Below, piece after piece: positions 1 through 6,335 of a stretch of 13,967 nucleotides of DNA. Position 1 is the first letter of the stretch. Each line of letters starts with the position of its first letter. The position numbers and the translations under genes are program-made. The stretch is from an uncultured Oscillospiraceae bacterium (GTDB lineage Bacteria > Bacillota > Clostridia > Oscillospirales > Acutalibacteraceae). A model generated the notes under the pieces. The model made no database searches. It worked only from the letters and a program-made list of their open reading frames with translations, and was not told where the DNA came from. The stretch covers positions 1-13,967 of the forward strand of contig USDZ01000029.1 in the NCBI GenBank assembly GCA_900553525.1, in the 5' to 3' direction.

Positions 1-8
1 TTCTGCAT
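1..8 (-). CDS. rplC: 50S ribosomal protein L3, first codons only (partial)
   Basis: On the minus strand an ATG at 8-6 is followed by CAG AA, so the protein begins Met-Gln and runs off the window edge. It is preceded by a strong AGGAGG at 21-16 with a 7-nt spacer. The position directly downstream of rpsJ is where rplC lies in the conserved S10 operon, and L3 proteins commonly begin Met-Gln-Lys. The identity rests on gene order and the ribosome binding site, not on protein similarity, because only two codons are visible. Confidence 0.75.
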
Positions 9-136
9 GTCTATACCTCCTAGGTTATTGGTTCCGCCGTTTCCTCGCCGACCGCTGGCGACACCCTTGCGCCGGGGCCGCAGCCGCCTTTCCGAAACAG
101 GGGAACATGACCTCGCCGGAAAATCCGCAAACCGTG

Positions 137-448
137 TTACAGTTTGATTTCGATTTCCACACCGGCGGGGAGTTCAAGCCCCATCAGGGCTTCAACGGTT
201 TTGTTGGATGGGCGGAGAATGTCGATGAGCCGCTTATGGATGCGGGACTCGAACTGCTCGCGGGAATCCTTATATTTGTGGACCGCGCGCAGGATGGTGA
301 CGATCTCCTTCTCGGTGGGGAGCGGAACCGGACCTGACACCCGGGCGCCGGTGCGCCGCGCGGTCTCGACGATCTTCTCCGCCGATTGATCGACGAGCTG
401 GTGATCATACCCCTTGATACGAATGCGGATTTTTTCCTTGACTGCCAC
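137..448 (-). CDS. rpsJ: 30S ribosomal protein S10
   Basis: This encodes ribosomal protein S10 of the small-subunit head, which in many bacteria also acts in NusB-dependent transcription antitermination. The 103-residue product matches the usual family length. It shows family signatures: an N-terminal VKEKIRIRIKGYDH stretch, a central TGARVSGPVPLPTEKE loop and a C-terminal GVEIEIKL strand. The start is GTG at 448-446, chosen because a perfect AAGGAGG lies 9 nt upstream and because the family begins at this point. The reading frame stays open upstream to 721, but that part is leader sequence with no S10 similarity. rplC follows after a gap of about 130 nt, which is long for this operon. Regulation is probably through the long leader and its hairpins. 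Confidence 0.97.
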   Translation of the reverse strand: MAVKEKIRIRIKGYDHQLVDQSAEKIVETARRTGARVSGPVPLPTEKEIVTILRAVHKYKDSREQFESRIHKRLIDILRPSNKTVEALMGLELPAGVEIEIKL

Positions 449-530
449 TGAAAAACGCCTCCTTGAAAAATTGAGTTGGCGGGCGGCGCCGAAACCGTAC
501 ACCTCGCCGGGTGTTTCTTCCCCGGCTGTG

Positions 531-564
531 AAAAACCCGGATACTGGACTGGCCAGGGTCCGGG
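531..564 (-). terminator. Candidate transcription attenuator in the rpsJ leader
   Basis: Read on the minus strand, CCCGGA (564-559) pairs with TCCGGG (541-536). Inside it CTGG (556-553) pairs with CCAG (547-544) around a 5-nt loop, with a 2x2 internal loop between the stems. TTTTT follows immediately (535-531). This has the form of an intrinsic terminator, yet it lies inside the leader, 82 nt upstream of the rpsJ start. That placement suggests conditional termination rather than an operon end. Confidence 0.6.
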
Positions 565-697
565 TACGGATAACAGCGTCCTGTGCCCGCAAACAGCCCT
601 CTCTCGCCGCAAAAGCCCCACGGGGCACCGGCGGAAGTCCGAAGGCGGTGCACAGAGTGTCCTTGTCGCCCGGTTTGAAATCGGACATACTCAGCGG

Positions 698-718
698 AAA
701 AACCGGCCATACCGGCCG
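698..718 (-). terminator. Weaker attenuator-like hairpin in the rpsJ leader
   Basis: On the minus strand CGGCC (718-714) pairs with GGCCG (708-704) around a 5-nt loop, followed by G and TTTTT (702-698). The stem is only 5 bp but all G-C. It lies roughly 80-100 nt into the predicted transcript. It could be a pause or attenuation site, or it could be chance in GC-rich sequence. Confidence 0.35.
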
Positions 719-805
719 CAACCTCCCGCTTCATCGCATATCGTGCAGTCGCGCGCGCCTGCAAAAGGGCACAAATAGCCCTGCCTTTCACAGTCGTGCC
801 CGATT

Positions 806-834
806 ATTTTACATCAACCTTTTTCAAATTGCAA
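806..834 (-). promoter_or_regulatory. Sigma-A-type promoter of the S10 operon
   Basis: The minus strand shows -35 TTGCAA (834-829), a 17-nt spacer and -10 TAAAAT (811-806). Upstream of the -35, A/T runs at about 836-860 resemble an UP element, as expected for a strong ribosomal-protein promoter. It begins 28 nt past the stop codon of the regulator at 862-1173, and no convincing terminator lies between them, so some read-through into rpsJ is possible. Confidence 0.7.
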
Positions 835-861
835 GCTTTTTTGAAAAAAAGTTTGGATTTT

Positions 862-1173
862 TTACGCCTCCTCGGAGGCCGGAAGACGCGATTCCCCGTC
901 TGCGCCGGACATGGCGGAAGGCCTCTGCTCTTCCGCCGTGTCCGTATTTTCTGTTTGCCCGCCGGCGGCAGCGCTACGGGGCGGCAGATCCAGCAGATAA
1001 TCGGCGGACACGCCAAACAGCAGGGCCAGCTTGCGGACCATTTCCAGAGGCGGTTCACTGAGGTCCTTTTCCCAATAGCAGATGCTGCTGTGGTGCATAT
1101 GCAGTCGATCCGCAAGGATCGCCTGGGTCCAGCCCCGTTCCTTCCGCAGTTCTCTGAGTTTTTTCCCGATCAT
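862..1173 (-). CDS. XRE-family HTH regulator (103 aa)
   Basis: A small DNA-binding protein with a lambda-repressor-like helix-turn-helix at about residues 4-60: IGKKLRELRKERGWTQ, then the recognition helix near HHSSICYWEKD, ending VSADYLLDLP. That is the usual layout of HTH_3 domains. Residues 64-103 are a low-complexity, acidic tail without recognisable fold. The start chosen is ATG at 1173-1171, which has GGAGG 8 nt upstream; an ATG at 1197 would add eight residues but lacks a good ribosome binding site. It is divergent from a second XRE gene, and the intergenic region carries inverted repeats that are its likely operators. This suggests autoregulation and cross-regulation. The target genes beyond that are unknown. 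Confidence 0.85.
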   Translation of the reverse strand: MIGKKLRELRKERGWTQAILADRLHMHHSSICYWEKDLSEPPLEMVRKLALLFGVSADYLLDLPPRSAAAGGQTENTDTAEEQRPSAMSGADGESRLPASEEA

Positions 1174-1192
1174 GGACCACTCCTCCATTTTC

Positions 1193-1244
1193 AGCACTTG
1201 TTTAGTACTTATAAGTTCTAGAATAATTAGTACTCATCGGTACT
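1193..1244. promoter_or_regulatory. Repeated AGTAC/GTACT operators between divergent XRE genes
   Basis: Two 16-bp imperfect palindromes of the same design are visible: AGTACTTATAAGTTCT (1204-1219) and AGTACTCATCGGTACT (1229-1244), 25 bp centre to centre. A third, partial pair, AGCAC (1193-1197) with GTACT (1205-1209), overlaps the first. They lie between the two regulator genes, where both promoters must be. A -10-like TATGAT (1244-1249) for the rightward gene abuts the second site, but no good -35 is visible. Confidence 0.6.
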
Positions 1245-1290
1245 ATGATAAACTGAGCCTGAGATGAAGCTGTTAGGGCGGTGGTAGATC

Positions 1291-1515
1291 ATGGAACCCT
1301 CTGAGATCATTCGGTCGCTGCGTGAAGATCAGGACAAAACACAAACCGAAATCGCCAACATGCTGGGAATCAACCAAACGGTCTATTCGCGTTATGAAAG
1401 AGGAGCCCATCCTCTGCCGCTCCGCCATTTGAAAAAGCTGTGCGAGTTTTACAGAGTGTCCGCCGATTACATTTTAGGACTGCCCGACGGCCTGGATTAT
1501 CCGAAAAGGCGGTAA
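1291..1515 (+). CDS. XRE-family HTH regulator, Cro-sized (74 aa)
   Basis: The protein is almost entirely one helix-turn-helix domain. Residues 6-35 carry IIRSLREDQDKTQTEIANML, then the recognition helix at GINQTVYSRYERG, followed by the family ending VSADYILGLP. The ribosome binding site is weak: a GGTGG about 7 nt before the ATG. It diverges from the 103-aa XRE gene with shared operators, so the pair resembles a CI/Cro arrangement. No phage structural, integrase or excision gene is in the window. Whether it represses or activates anything beyond this locus cannot be told from the sequence. Confidence 0.85.
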   Translation: MEPSEIIRSLREDQDKTQTEIANMLGINQTVYSRYERGAHPLPLRHLKKLCEFYRVSADYILGLPDGLDYPKRR

Positions 1516-1619
1516 TATCCTATCCTATCTTACCTATTTCATTATAAAGGATGTCGGCGCCCGATGCAACCGTATTTCCCTTATCCAAAAGCTCAAAAAC
1601 ACTGAACTTCCGACCAATA

Positions 1620-1653
1620 GGGACCGGAATGAACTTTTGTTCATTCCGGTCCC
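1620..1653. repeat. Perfect 15-bp inverted repeat (hairpin)
   Basis: GGGACCGGAATGAAC (1620-1634) and its exact complement (1639-1653) flank a TTTT loop, and A1619/T1654 extend the stem to 16 bp. It lies 105 nt past the upstream regulator gene. There is no T run on either side, so it is not a canonical intrinsic terminator. It may act as a transcript-end stabiliser, a weak terminator, or be a remnant of a small repeat element. Confidence 0.6.
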
Positions 1654-1669
1654 TCCTCATATTGTCCAA

Positions 1670-1719
1670 AAATACAGCACATCTGAACTCTTGACTTTCC
1701 TTGTGGGCTGCTGTATTTA
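1670..1719 (+). promoter_or_regulatory. Candidate promoter of the GH2 gene inside a 10-bp inverted repeat
   Basis: A -35 TTGACT (1691-1696), 17-nt spacer and -10 TATTTA (1714-1719) point rightward. They are bracketed by perfect 10-bp arms, AAATACAGCA (1670-1679) and TGCTGTATTT (1709-1718), and the right arm covers the -10. This is the geometry of a repressor-controlled promoter. The regulator is unknown, and the arms do not match the AGTAC sites upstream. The leader to the GH2 start would be about 160 nt. Apart from these elements and the hairpin at 1620-1653, I see nothing in the non-coding stretch 1516-1885. Confidence 0.45.
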
Positions 1720-1885
1720 ATATAGTGTAAAGAATTTTTCTGTTTTGTAAACAATTTTTATCTATCGCTTATTGGCGCTATTCTTCATTTTTGGCCGGAA
1801 GAAGGTGAGAGACTAGACACGCCCGTTTTTCGTCAACAAATTCTCGGCCGCTTAAGAATTCACTACATGGAAAAGAGGTAAGAAA

Positions 1886-4168
1886 ATGCATGTAAAAAAA
1901 ATCTTCAACCGCGCTCTACTGACCTGTCTGGCGACCGCAGTCTGCATCGCTTCCGGCTGTTCTCCTTCTCCGGACAGCAGTTCTTCCGGAAAAGGATCCT
2001 CCTCTCCGAATGAAGGATTATCTCTGGAACCCGCGTCCTTTCATGTCGATACTCTCCCGTCCGGTTCGGATCGCTTTGAACTCGTCCTGGACGGAATTTG
2101 GGAATGCACCGCCACCTATTTCGATGCGTACGACCGGGGTCCGTTGAGCATACCCGACACTTTTGAAACCACGATGCCTGTTCCGGGGCTGTGGGACCAA
2201 GCCGAGCCCGAGTTGTATTCTTTCGACGAGGAATCGGCCCTCTGGGTGCGCACCACCGTCACCCTGCCGTCGGTGCCGGAAGGGCGCGCTGTACTGCAAA
2301 TCGGGAAAGCCTGTTACGGCCGTTACATCTATGTCAACGGGGAATTCGTGGACGAATATCCCTATAATTTCACGTCCTCTCTGACCGATGTTACCGATTA
2401 TCTCCAGGCCGGAGAAAACGAGATCGGCATCATGCTCGGGAACCGCAGCCAGCAGACCCACGATCCGCTCTGCCCGGCCCACACGGGTTGGGAAATGGAA
2501 AAGGACGTGTACTATCCCGGCATCATCGACAGCGTCCGTCTGATTTTCTGCGGCGATCCCTCGGTGACGGCGCTGCAGACCGCCCCCGACCTGGACAACG
2601 GAACGGTGGCGGCCCGCGTCACGCTGGAAAACCGCTCGGACACGGCTTCCTCCGGTGATGTTGTCTTCCGCGTTTATGAACGGGGCATCTATGAAAACGG
2701 CCAACCGGTTCAGGAAAAGAAACTGGTCGGCACCTATACGGTGCCGGACGTGTCGGTTGACGCGGGGGCTACCCGCCAGGTAGATGTCGAAGCCATCCCG
2801 ATCGAGGATTTCTCGGCGGACAAATGGTGGTCTCCGGAGCACCCCTTCCTGTATGAGATCGAGATCGAAACCGCGGGAGACACCTATACCGAGCGATTCG
2901 GCATGCGCACCTTCGGCTTCGATCCGGAAACCAAGCTGCCCATGTTAAACGGTGAGGTCCATTATCTGCGGGGTACCAATATCGTGATGGGGCGCTTTTA
3001 TGAGGATCCCCTGCATGGCAATTACCCGTTTGACGCCGCATGGGCCCGGAAACTCTATGCGGAATTCAAAAGCATGCATTGGGATACAGTGCGTTTCCAC
3101 ATCGGCAATGTATCCGAGATCTGGTACGACGTGGCGGACGAAGAGGGGTTCCTCATCATGGATGAATATCCCTATTGGGGTAGTTGCGGCGATTATCCCG
3201 AGGACTGTACGGTAGACACGCTGGCGCCCGAGGTAAAGGCCTGGATTGAAGAAAAGGGAAATCATCCTTCCGTCATCCATTGGGATATACAAAATGAAGC
3301 GTATGACGATCCCTTGACAGGCGAAGTCATCCAGGCGGTTCGGGACTACGACCTTCAGGGACGCGGCTGGGACAACGGCTGGTCGGAGCCTCCGGGGGAG
3401 ACCGACACCTGTGAGTGCCATCCCTATCCGTTTGCCGATCTCAACTTTACCTTGAGCAGTTTCAACAGCTATTCGAACGAACCTCACAGGAATTCGTTCG
3501 CCCTCTGGGAGAACGAGAATCCCAAAATCCTGAACGAATACGGATGGCTGTGGCTGGACCGCAACGGCAATGTGACCTCCTTGGGCAAGGACCATTTCGA
3601 TAAGTATCTGCCCGACGCCACCCCGGAGGAGCGGCTGGAATACTATGCGAAAGTCATCGCTCAGTCCACCGAATTCTGGCGCGAGGGCCGCCACCACGCA
3701 GGGATCCTGCAGTTCTGTGGTCTCTCCTATTCCATTCCCGGCCGCGAGACCAGCGATATCCTGATGCCCGACATCAGCACCCCCACCGTACGCCCCTGTA
3801 TCAAGGAGGCGTTCCGCAACGCTTTTGCCCCGGTGGGCATCGTGATTCGAGACTGGTCCGAATCGGTCGACAAAGGGACCGTCCGGGAACTTCCGGTCAC
3901 CGTCATCAACGATCTCAACGAAGATATCGAAAATCTGGAAGTCACCCTGACCGTTTACAAAGACGGCGTGGAGAGCGACACCTATCACAAAACCTATTCC
4001 GTCCGGCAGGCTGGCGACGCGAACGGAGAGGACCGGCAAACCCAGACCTTCTCCGTCACCGTGCCGGAGACGGAAACCGCTTCTACTTATACGGTTACGG
4101 CATCCTACACCATGAACGGCGAAACCGTGGAAAGCCGTCGCGACTGGATCCTGGTCGACCCCACCTGA
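1886..4168 (+). CDS. Lipoprotein glycoside hydrolase family 2
   Basis: A probable surface-anchored exo-glycosidase, of the beta-galactosidase, glucuronidase or mannosidase type; the exact substrate cannot be told. Residues 1-25 form a lipoprotein signal (basic N-end, hydrophobic core, ASGC lipobox with Cys25), followed by a Ser/Gly-rich tether to about 45. Next come a GH2 sugar-binding jelly-roll at about 45-200, an Ig-like domain at about 215-335 and a TIM barrel at about 340-640. The barrel carries WDIQNE, with Glu471 the predicted acid/base, and ILNEYG, with Glu551 the predicted nucleophile. A C-terminal beta-sandwich at about 650-760 may bind carbohydrate or extend the protein. The start is supported by AGAGG 7 nt upstream. 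It is monocistronic, with a strong terminator at 4238-4273 and no transporter gene beside it. Confidence 0.9.
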   Translation: MHVKKIFNRALLTCLATAVCIASGCSPSPDSSSSGKGSSSPNEGLSLEPASFHVDTLPSGSDRFELVLDGIWECTATYFDAYDRGPLSIPDTFETTMPVPGLWDQAEPELYSFDEESALWVRTTVTLPSVPEGRAVLQIGKACYGRYIYVNGEFVDEYPYNFTSSLTDVTDYLQAGENEIGIMLGNRSQQTHDPLCPAHTGWEMEKDVYYPGIIDSVRLIFCGDPSVTALQTAPDLDNGTVAARVTLENRSDTASSGDVVFRVYERGIYENGQPVQEKKLVGTYTVPDVSVDAGATRQVDVEAIPIEDFSADKWWSPEHPFLYEIEIETAGDTYTERFGMRTFGFDPETKLPMLNGEVHYLRGTNIVMGRFYEDPLHGNYPFDAAWARKLYAEFKSMHWDTVRFHIGNVSEIWYDVADEEGFLIMDEYPYWGSCGDYPEDCTVDTLAPEVKAWIEEKGNHPSVIHWDIQNEAYDDPLTGEVIQAVRDYDLQGRGWDNGWSEPPGETDTCECHPYPFADLNFTLSSFNSYSNEPHRNSFALWENENPKILNEYGWLWLDRNGNVTSLGKDHFDKYLPDATPEERLEYYAKVIAQSTEFWREGRHHAGILQFCGLSYSIPGRETSDILMPDISTPTVRPCIKEAFRNAFAPVGIVIRDWSESVDKGTVRELPVTVINDLNEDIENLEVTLTVYKDGVESDTYHKTYSVRQAGDANGEDRQTQTFSVTVPETETASTYTVTASYTMNGETVESRRDWILVDPT

Positions 4169-4237
4169 CCGGGGACGATCCCTTCCGGTGCGCTTCCGCC
4201 CGCATGGGCAGGGCTAAAGAAAAAGCAGAACCCTCTG

Positions 4238-4273
4238 AAAAACCAGCGGCGAAATCTCGCCGCTGGTTTTTTT
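4238..4273. terminator. Bidirectional intrinsic terminator after the GH2 gene
   Basis: CCAGCGGCGA (4243-4252) pairs perfectly with TCGCCGCTGG (4257-4266) around an AATC loop. A5 precedes it and T7 (4267-4273) follows. It ends the rightward GH2 transcript. Read leftward, the A5 becomes U5, so it can also end the leftward restriction-modification transcript coming from 6037. Confidence 0.92.
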
Positions 4274-4322
4274 AGATTCGCGACAGGGAGGCCCCCGATT
4301 GTCTTCGAGCAAAAAGCCGCCT

Positions 4323-4619
4323 TTATACAGGTTTCTTCTTATGAATGAAATAGAGAAGGACAACGGTCCCGATCGCGCTGATCGGGAGCCCGATAAACAG
4401 AGGGATCGGGGTATCCAGCTTTATACACAACTCCGTAAGCAAGCATATCAAAAGGCCCTCGCCGCCGATATAGATCCCCAACCGGCGGGTATACAGATAT
4501 TCCTCCGTCAATCCGTCTCTTTTGGAACCGCTCATAAATTCCCATATTCTCGATGAGGACAACATCAAGCTGATAAAGGCGATTACAAGGCCTATGATCA
4601 AAACGATGAGGTACCCCAT
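4323..4619 (-). CDS. Small membrane protein of unknown function (98 aa)
   Basis: Three hydrophobic segments are visible at about residues 3-20, 47-66 and 72-92, joined by a charged loop (24-46, ending YTRR) and closed by a basic HKKK tail. The layout resembles small Firmicutes membrane proteins of the DUF3784 type, but the similarity is only impressionistic. The start chosen is ATG at 4619-4617, with AGGG 8 nt upstream; a GTG at 4649 would add ten residues without a ribosome binding site. It follows the methyltransferase by 42 nt and probably shares its transcript, ending at the terminator at 4238-4273. No function can be assigned. Confidence 0.6.
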   Translation of the reverse strand: MGYLIVLIIGLVIAFISLMLSSSRIWEFMSGSKRDGLTEEYLYTRRLGIYIGGEGLLICLLTELCIKLDTPIPLFIGLPISAIGTVVLLYFIHKKKPV

Positions 4620-4661
4620 GATGCGAGCCCTACTATAAGATCTGTGCACTTTTCGGGGAAC

Positions 4662-5363
4662 TCATGTCCACTCGTCCAGGTTCTTATCCAAGCCGCCGGA
4701 CGTCCGTTCGGCCTCCGCCGCAACGGTATGATTTGCGTATGTATTCCAGGTCGGCTCGTATTCCCCGTTCGCTTGATCACCCCACATATCCCAGCCGGCT
4801 CGGTCTCCCCTTGCAAACAGTTCTAAAAAAGGCGGGGATGAGCAGCTCTCAATTAAGGGAATAAATTCATCCGGCTTTCTGGAATGCTCCCTCTTCATGG
4901 CCCGTATCAAGTTGACCTGGCTCCTTCCGGCCGCCAAGGTTCTGTTCTTATCGCCCTTAATCCCAAACAGCAGCATCTCCGTCACATTTCGAAAATAAAA
5001 GCCAACCCCTCTGCCGTCCGGTTCTCCATCCTTTCTCACTTTTTCCCAGATGATGTTCGTCTTATACTCAAAGCCCCATGCCCGCATCACTTCCAAGCCC
5101 TCGGGCAATAAAGCGTTGGGTACCCACAGATATAAATGGCTTTTTTCATCGGCCACATCGGCGACGGGCAGGTGTTTGATGTCTTCCAGCCTCATCGTTC
5201 CGTATCGGGTAAGCCTCTTGTGTTCCGGCGCCACTTTCCCCGTCCGGTTCTGGAACTGCCAGGGTGGATCGGCGTAGATGGTTTTATATTTTTTCCCCGC
5301 CGTATAACGCCTGAAATCCTCGATCGTGGATTCCAATTCCGTCTTTGCTATGCGATCATCCAT
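4662..5363 (-). CDS. MT-A70 family DNA adenine N6-methyltransferase
   Basis: This predicts an S-adenosylmethionine-dependent methyltransferase acting on adenine N6. Motif IV is DPPW (Asp32-Trp35), in the context YKTIYADPPWQF typical of the MT-A70 family. Further family features are LYLWVPNALLPEGLEVMRAWGF, NIIWEK and the C-terminal PPFLELFARGDRAGWDMWGD. The ATG at 5363-5361 is preferred over TTG at 5369 because GAGGG lies 9 nt before the ATG but only 3 nt before the TTG. The upstream endonuclease stops at 5366, leaving a 2-nt gap (TGA CG ATG), so translation is probably coupled. In context it is the protective methylase of a type II restriction system. Base composition is visibly more AT-rich than flanking housekeeping genes. 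Confidence 0.9.
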   Translation of the reverse strand: MDDRIAKTELESTIEDFRRYTAGKKYKTIYADPPWQFQNRTGKVAPEHKRLTRYGTMRLEDIKHLPVADVADEKSHLYLWVPNALLPEGLEVMRAWGFEYKTNIIWEKVRKDGEPDGRGVGFYFRNVTEMLLFGIKGDKNRTLAAGRSQVNLIRAMKREHSRKPDEFIPLIESCSSPPFLELFARGDRAGWDMWGDQANGEYEPTWNTYANHTVAAEAERTSGGLDKNLDEWT

Positions 5364-5365
5364 CG

Positions 5366-6037
5366 TCAATATCCCTCAACACAAGATTTCTGAATTCCAA
5401 TGGCTAAAATCGGACAGCCACCGTTTCTGCGCGATTTCAGCCGATATTCCAGTTTTCCCATCCAAGTCGTGCTGGCCCCATACTTCGGCATGAGCGGCTT
5501 ACCATTTCGATCCGTAACCTCTTTAAAAATATCGTTCAATTCTTTCGAACGGGTGACTATAATCCCCACTTCTATTAAGCCGCAGTCGAAATAGGTCCGC
5601 ATAGCCAGCAGATCCCGGTCAAAAGTCTGATCTTTGCTGTTCCATTCCAGGTCGAAAGCCACTTTATCTTTAATAAAATCAATATTGTGTCCGTCTATAT
5701 ACCCTTCTATTATTTTTTCATCAAAAGGCTCGTCTGCAAACCGGCCTCGCTGATTGGCCCTGCGGGGATATAACTTCACCAATAGATCGCCTGTTATCCG
5801 GATTTCTCGCCACCCCAGAGGGTATAAAACATCGTCAAATTTTTTGGGAATGGCTGTTTCGTTGCCCCCCGCCGCCTGTAGATCGTCGATGGAAATCGTC
5901 AGTTGTTCCAGGCAGTCCTGTATCTCGTTCCATTCCTTCGGAAACGCAGCATTGAGAATTTCCAATGCATGTCCATAATTTTGAAACTCGAACTTTTTGA
6001 ATATACTGTCTCGAATATACGGACGTAAATCTTTCAT
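5366..6037 (-). CDS. BglII/BstYI-like type II restriction endonuclease
   Basis: The 223-residue product resembles the BglII/BstYI endonuclease family, which cleaves at AGATCT or RGATCY. The family-like core is VAFDLEWNSKDQTFDRDLLAMRTYFDCG, in which Asp129 and the Glu131-Trp-Asn segment are candidate metal-binding residues. It is followed by a GLIEVGIIVTR strand and a KYGASTTWMGKLEYRL segment. I chose ATG at 6037-6035, with AGAGG 11 nt upstream. A start at 6103 is unlikely because its ATG overlaps the predicted -10 box. It is the first gene of a leftward operon with the MT-A70 methyltransferase. The recognition sequence is inferred from the family only; AGATCT occurs at least at 4638, 10478 and 11075. 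Confidence 0.82.
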   Translation of the reverse strand: MKDLRPYIRDSIFKKFEFQNYGHALEILNAAFPKEWNEIQDCLEQLTISIDDLQAAGGNETAIPKKFDDVLYPLGWREIRITGDLLVKLYPRRANQRGRFADEPFDEKIIEGYIDGHNIDFIKDKVAFDLEWNSKDQTFDRDLLAMRTYFDCGLIEVGIIVTRSKELNDIFKEVTDRNGKPLMPKYGASTTWMGKLEYRLKSRRNGGCPILAIGIQKSCVEGY

Positions 6038-6101
6038 CCTATTTATATCCTCTTGAAATTCTGGTTTGCCTGCTACGGCGATGGGTGCGGGGAGTATATT
6101 C

Positions 6102-6130
6102 ATAATACCACAGATATTCTATTTTCACAA
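6102..6130 (-). promoter_or_regulatory. Promoter of the restriction-modification operon
   Basis: The minus strand carries -35 TTGTGA (6130-6125), a 17-nt spacer and -10 TATTAT (6107-6102). A TG one base upstream of the -10 makes it an extended -10. Transcription would begin near 6095, leaving about 58 nt before the endonuclease start. No operator palindrome or controller-protein gene is next to it. The sequence from 6131 to 6279, between this promoter and the nrdJ terminator, holds nothing I can identify. Confidence 0.7.
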
Positions 6131-6279
6131 CGCTTTTCGCTGGATACCCGGATACAGGGGCCCCATATTCGCAAGCCCGCTGCGGACGGGTCTGCCTAGC
6201 GCTGTCTCTGTCCGTCGGGCTGCAAAAAGAGCCAGGCGAGTACTTTCTCCGTGCCGGAATGAGAATAATGGCGATGTAC

Positions 6280-6315
6280 AAACAAAAGGGGGGAGGGGGC
6301 CAATCCCCCTCCCCC
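6280..6315 (-). terminator. Terminator of nrdJ
   Basis: An 11-bp perfect stem of GGGGGAGGGGG type (6315-6305 with 6299-6289 on the minus strand) closes a 5-nt loop and is followed by CTTTTGTTT. It lies 21 nt past the nrdJ stop codon. The stem is unusual in being a nearly pure G run against a pure C run. Confidence 0.85.
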
Positions 6316-6335
6316 ATAGGCGAGACAGTACAAAT

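Larger units (their letters stand above)
449..800 (-). promoter_or_regulatory. Long 5' leader of the S10 operon
   Basis: About 350 nt separate the likely transcription start (near 799) from the rpsJ start codon, with no convincing gene on either strand. The stretch contains terminator-like elements on the minus strand, each a GC-rich hairpin followed by a U run: 698-718, a weaker one at 611-626, and the strongest at 531-564. S10 operons are known to be autoregulated through their leaders in Escherichia coli, by L4. Leader control here is an inference from structure and length, and I do not recognise the specific RNA class. Confidence 0.55.

Noticed and set aside
449..721. An open frame of 91 codons continuous with rpsJ, which would extend S10 at its N-terminus.
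   Set aside because: S10 proteins begin at the GTG at 448, which has a perfect ribosome binding site; the upstream codons show no S10 similarity and coincide with leader hairpins. GC-rich DNA often lacks stops by chance.
2945..4039. A leftward open frame of 364 codons inside the GH2 gene.
   Set aside because: It is antisense to a clearly functional glycosidase, with low-complexity composition and no start signals.
6038..6103. A 22-residue N-terminal extension of the endonuclease starting at 6103.
   Set aside because: The ATG overlaps the predicted -10 box, so it would not be transcribed from this promoter, and it lacks a good ribosome binding site.
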